Origin: Agrobacterium tumefaciens str. B6
Lineage (GTDB): Bacteria > Pseudomonadota > Alphaproteobacteria > Rhizobiales > Rhizobiaceae
Assembly (NCBI RefSeq): GCF_001541315.1
Contig: NZ_LMVK01000023.1
Location: forward strand, 434,001-498,000
DNA length: 64,000 nucleotides
Reading direction: 5' to 3'
How positions within the stretch are numbered: position 1 is the first letter of the stretch; every line of letters begins with the position of its first letter. Below the pieces are notes generated by a model. The model ran no database searches. It was not told the DNA's origin and worked only from the letters and a program-made list of their open reading frames with translations. The position numbers and the translations under genes were made by a program. Below, in pieces: positions 63,209-64,000 of this stretch.

Positions 63209-64000
63209 ATGCCCCAGCCCATGTCCGCCATTGCAAGCACGGAACTGGTGCGCCAGAAAAACAGCCTGTCGGTGATGGCGGCACTGCGTCTGCACGGCAG
63301 TCTTTCCCATACCGACATGTCGACTTTCACCGGGCTTGCCTCCGCAACCGTTTCCGCCATCACCATGGAACTCGAACGTGCGGGGCTCATTCTCAGGAAA
63401 GAACAGCTTGCCACTGCCGGCCGCGGGCGGCCGCGTATCCTCTTCGCGCCAAGCGGCGACTTCTGCTACGTTGCGATCGTCATCATCTCCTCCGACAGCG
63501 TGCAATATTCGCTCGTCGATTATGCCGGCAAGCTGGTGGACCGCTTTACCGAGCAGAGGATCACGGCTGAAAAAGGCTCGTTCGGAGGTTCGATATTGGC
63601 GGGCCTTGCGAGACTTGCGGACCGTTCCCGCATCAACCGCCACGACATTCTTCAGGTCTCGATCAGCAGCAAGGGCCTCGTGGATGCGGCAACGGCTGTA
63701 CTCGTGTGGTCGCCAGTCCTCGGTAACGAAAAGATAGATTTCCAGCAGCTTATTTCGCAAGACGGCCGCACCCGCGTGACGCTGAACAACGAGACGCTGC
63801 TGGCCGCAAAAGCCATTTGGATGCGGGAGCACGCAAGGGAAACCCCGGCGCCGGAAGCGCTCGTCACCCTGTCGCTCGGCCACAGCATCGGCCTTGGCAT
63901 TGCCCGCGCAACGGGCGGCGCAATCGAAGTCAGCGCCCCCAATTTCGGTCATATGCTGCATCTGGCCGATGGTGCGCTCTGCCGTTGCGGCACCAGGGGC
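63209..64000 (+). CDS. ROK-family regulator, probable xylose repressor (truncated by window end)
   Basis: An open frame of 264 visible residues from ATG 63209 (MPQPMSAIASTELVRQKN) that leaves the window; ATG 63221 is an alternative start. The winged helix is SLSHTDMSTFTGLASATVSAITMELERAGLI in pieces. The ROK domain follows, with a zinc motif CRCGTRG at the right edge, preceded by HMLHLADGAL. The usual E-N-D-A-N is LNNETLLAA. It is divergent from xylFHG and fits XylR, the xylose repressor of many bacteria. The C-terminal part is outside the window. Confidence 0.9.
   Translation, partial: MPQPMSAIASTELVRQKNSLSVMAALRLHGSLSHTDMSTFTGLASATVSAITMELERAGLILRKEQLATAGRGRPRILFAPSGDFCYVAIVIISSDSVQYSLVDYAGKLVDRFTEQRITAEKGSFGGSILAGLARLADRSRINRHDILQVSISSKGLVDAATAVLVWSPVLGNEKIDFQQLISQDGRTRVTLNNETLLAAKAIWMREHARETPAPEALVTLSLGHSIGLGIARATGGAIEVSAPNFGHMLHLADGALCRCGTRG

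Noticed and set aside
61750..63570. Long plus-strand frame across the xyl genes
   Set aside because: It runs antisense through xylF and through the divergent promoter, and overlaps the real ROK gene in another frame.

Overview
The window looks like a chromosomal segment of a Rhizobiaceae bacterium, most likely an Agrobacterium of the A. tumefaciens/fabrum group. This rests on the high GC content, the protein styles (PraR-like XRE regulator, ROK regulators, Ugp- and Xyl-type ABC importers, ExoP-type tyrosine kinase) and the housekeeping block (argJ, parvulin, secA). No species can be proven from the sequence alone. There are no insertion sequences, prophage genes, CRISPR arrays or rRNA genes. 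One tRNA gene is present, tRNA-Leu(CAA).

Region 1 (1-9.4 kb) is housekeeping: the 5' end of a comF-like gene, an NDUFAF5-like methyltransferase, an orphan Flp pilin, a minus-strand operon of ppiC-like, argJ, GNAT and mutT genes, then secA and a DMT exporter on the plus strand. Region 2 (9.5-41.8 kb) is dominated by surface or extracellular polysaccharide genes: two Wzx-type flippases, two Wzy/ligase-type membrane proteins, an ExoP-like chain-length regulator with a tyrosine kinase domain, five GT4-type glycosyltransferases, a pyruvyltransferase-family protein, two membrane acyltransferases, a CelD-like GNAT, a Tat-exported glycoside hydrolase, a frameshifted SGNH hydrolase and an RTX-GH16 glycanase. 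Inside it sits a small housekeeping island (13.5-18.3 kb) with a repeat protein, tRNA-Leu, dsbB, an HNH nuclease, a transglutaminase-like protease and a metallophosphatase. I see no initiating sugar-phosphate transferase and no Wza-type outer-membrane exporter.

Region 3 (41.8-49.3 kb) is a complete sugar-type ABC importer with a glycerophosphodiesterase and a TIM-barrel isomerase, divergent from a ROK regulator, which suggests uptake and cleavage of a phosphodiester-linked or glycosylated compound. Region 4 (50.4-55.9 kb) is the most unusual part. A SARP/BTAD-type regulator with a tetratricopeptide-rich C-terminus is followed without appreciable gaps by a 142-residue protein lacking cysteine, a YcaO enzyme, a TfuA protein and a member of the guanidino-group-modifying (agmatine/peptidyl-arginine deiminase-like) superfamily. 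YcaO plus TfuA is the pair associated with peptide or protein backbone thioamidation, so this looks like an uncharacterised peptide or protein modification system.

Region 5 (56-64 kb) contains a PraR-like regulator, a small conserved protein, metE under a clear cobalamin riboswitch, and the xylose-type importer xylF-xylH-xylG divergent from a second ROK regulator, with a perfect inverted repeat between them. The ROK gene runs off the end of the window.
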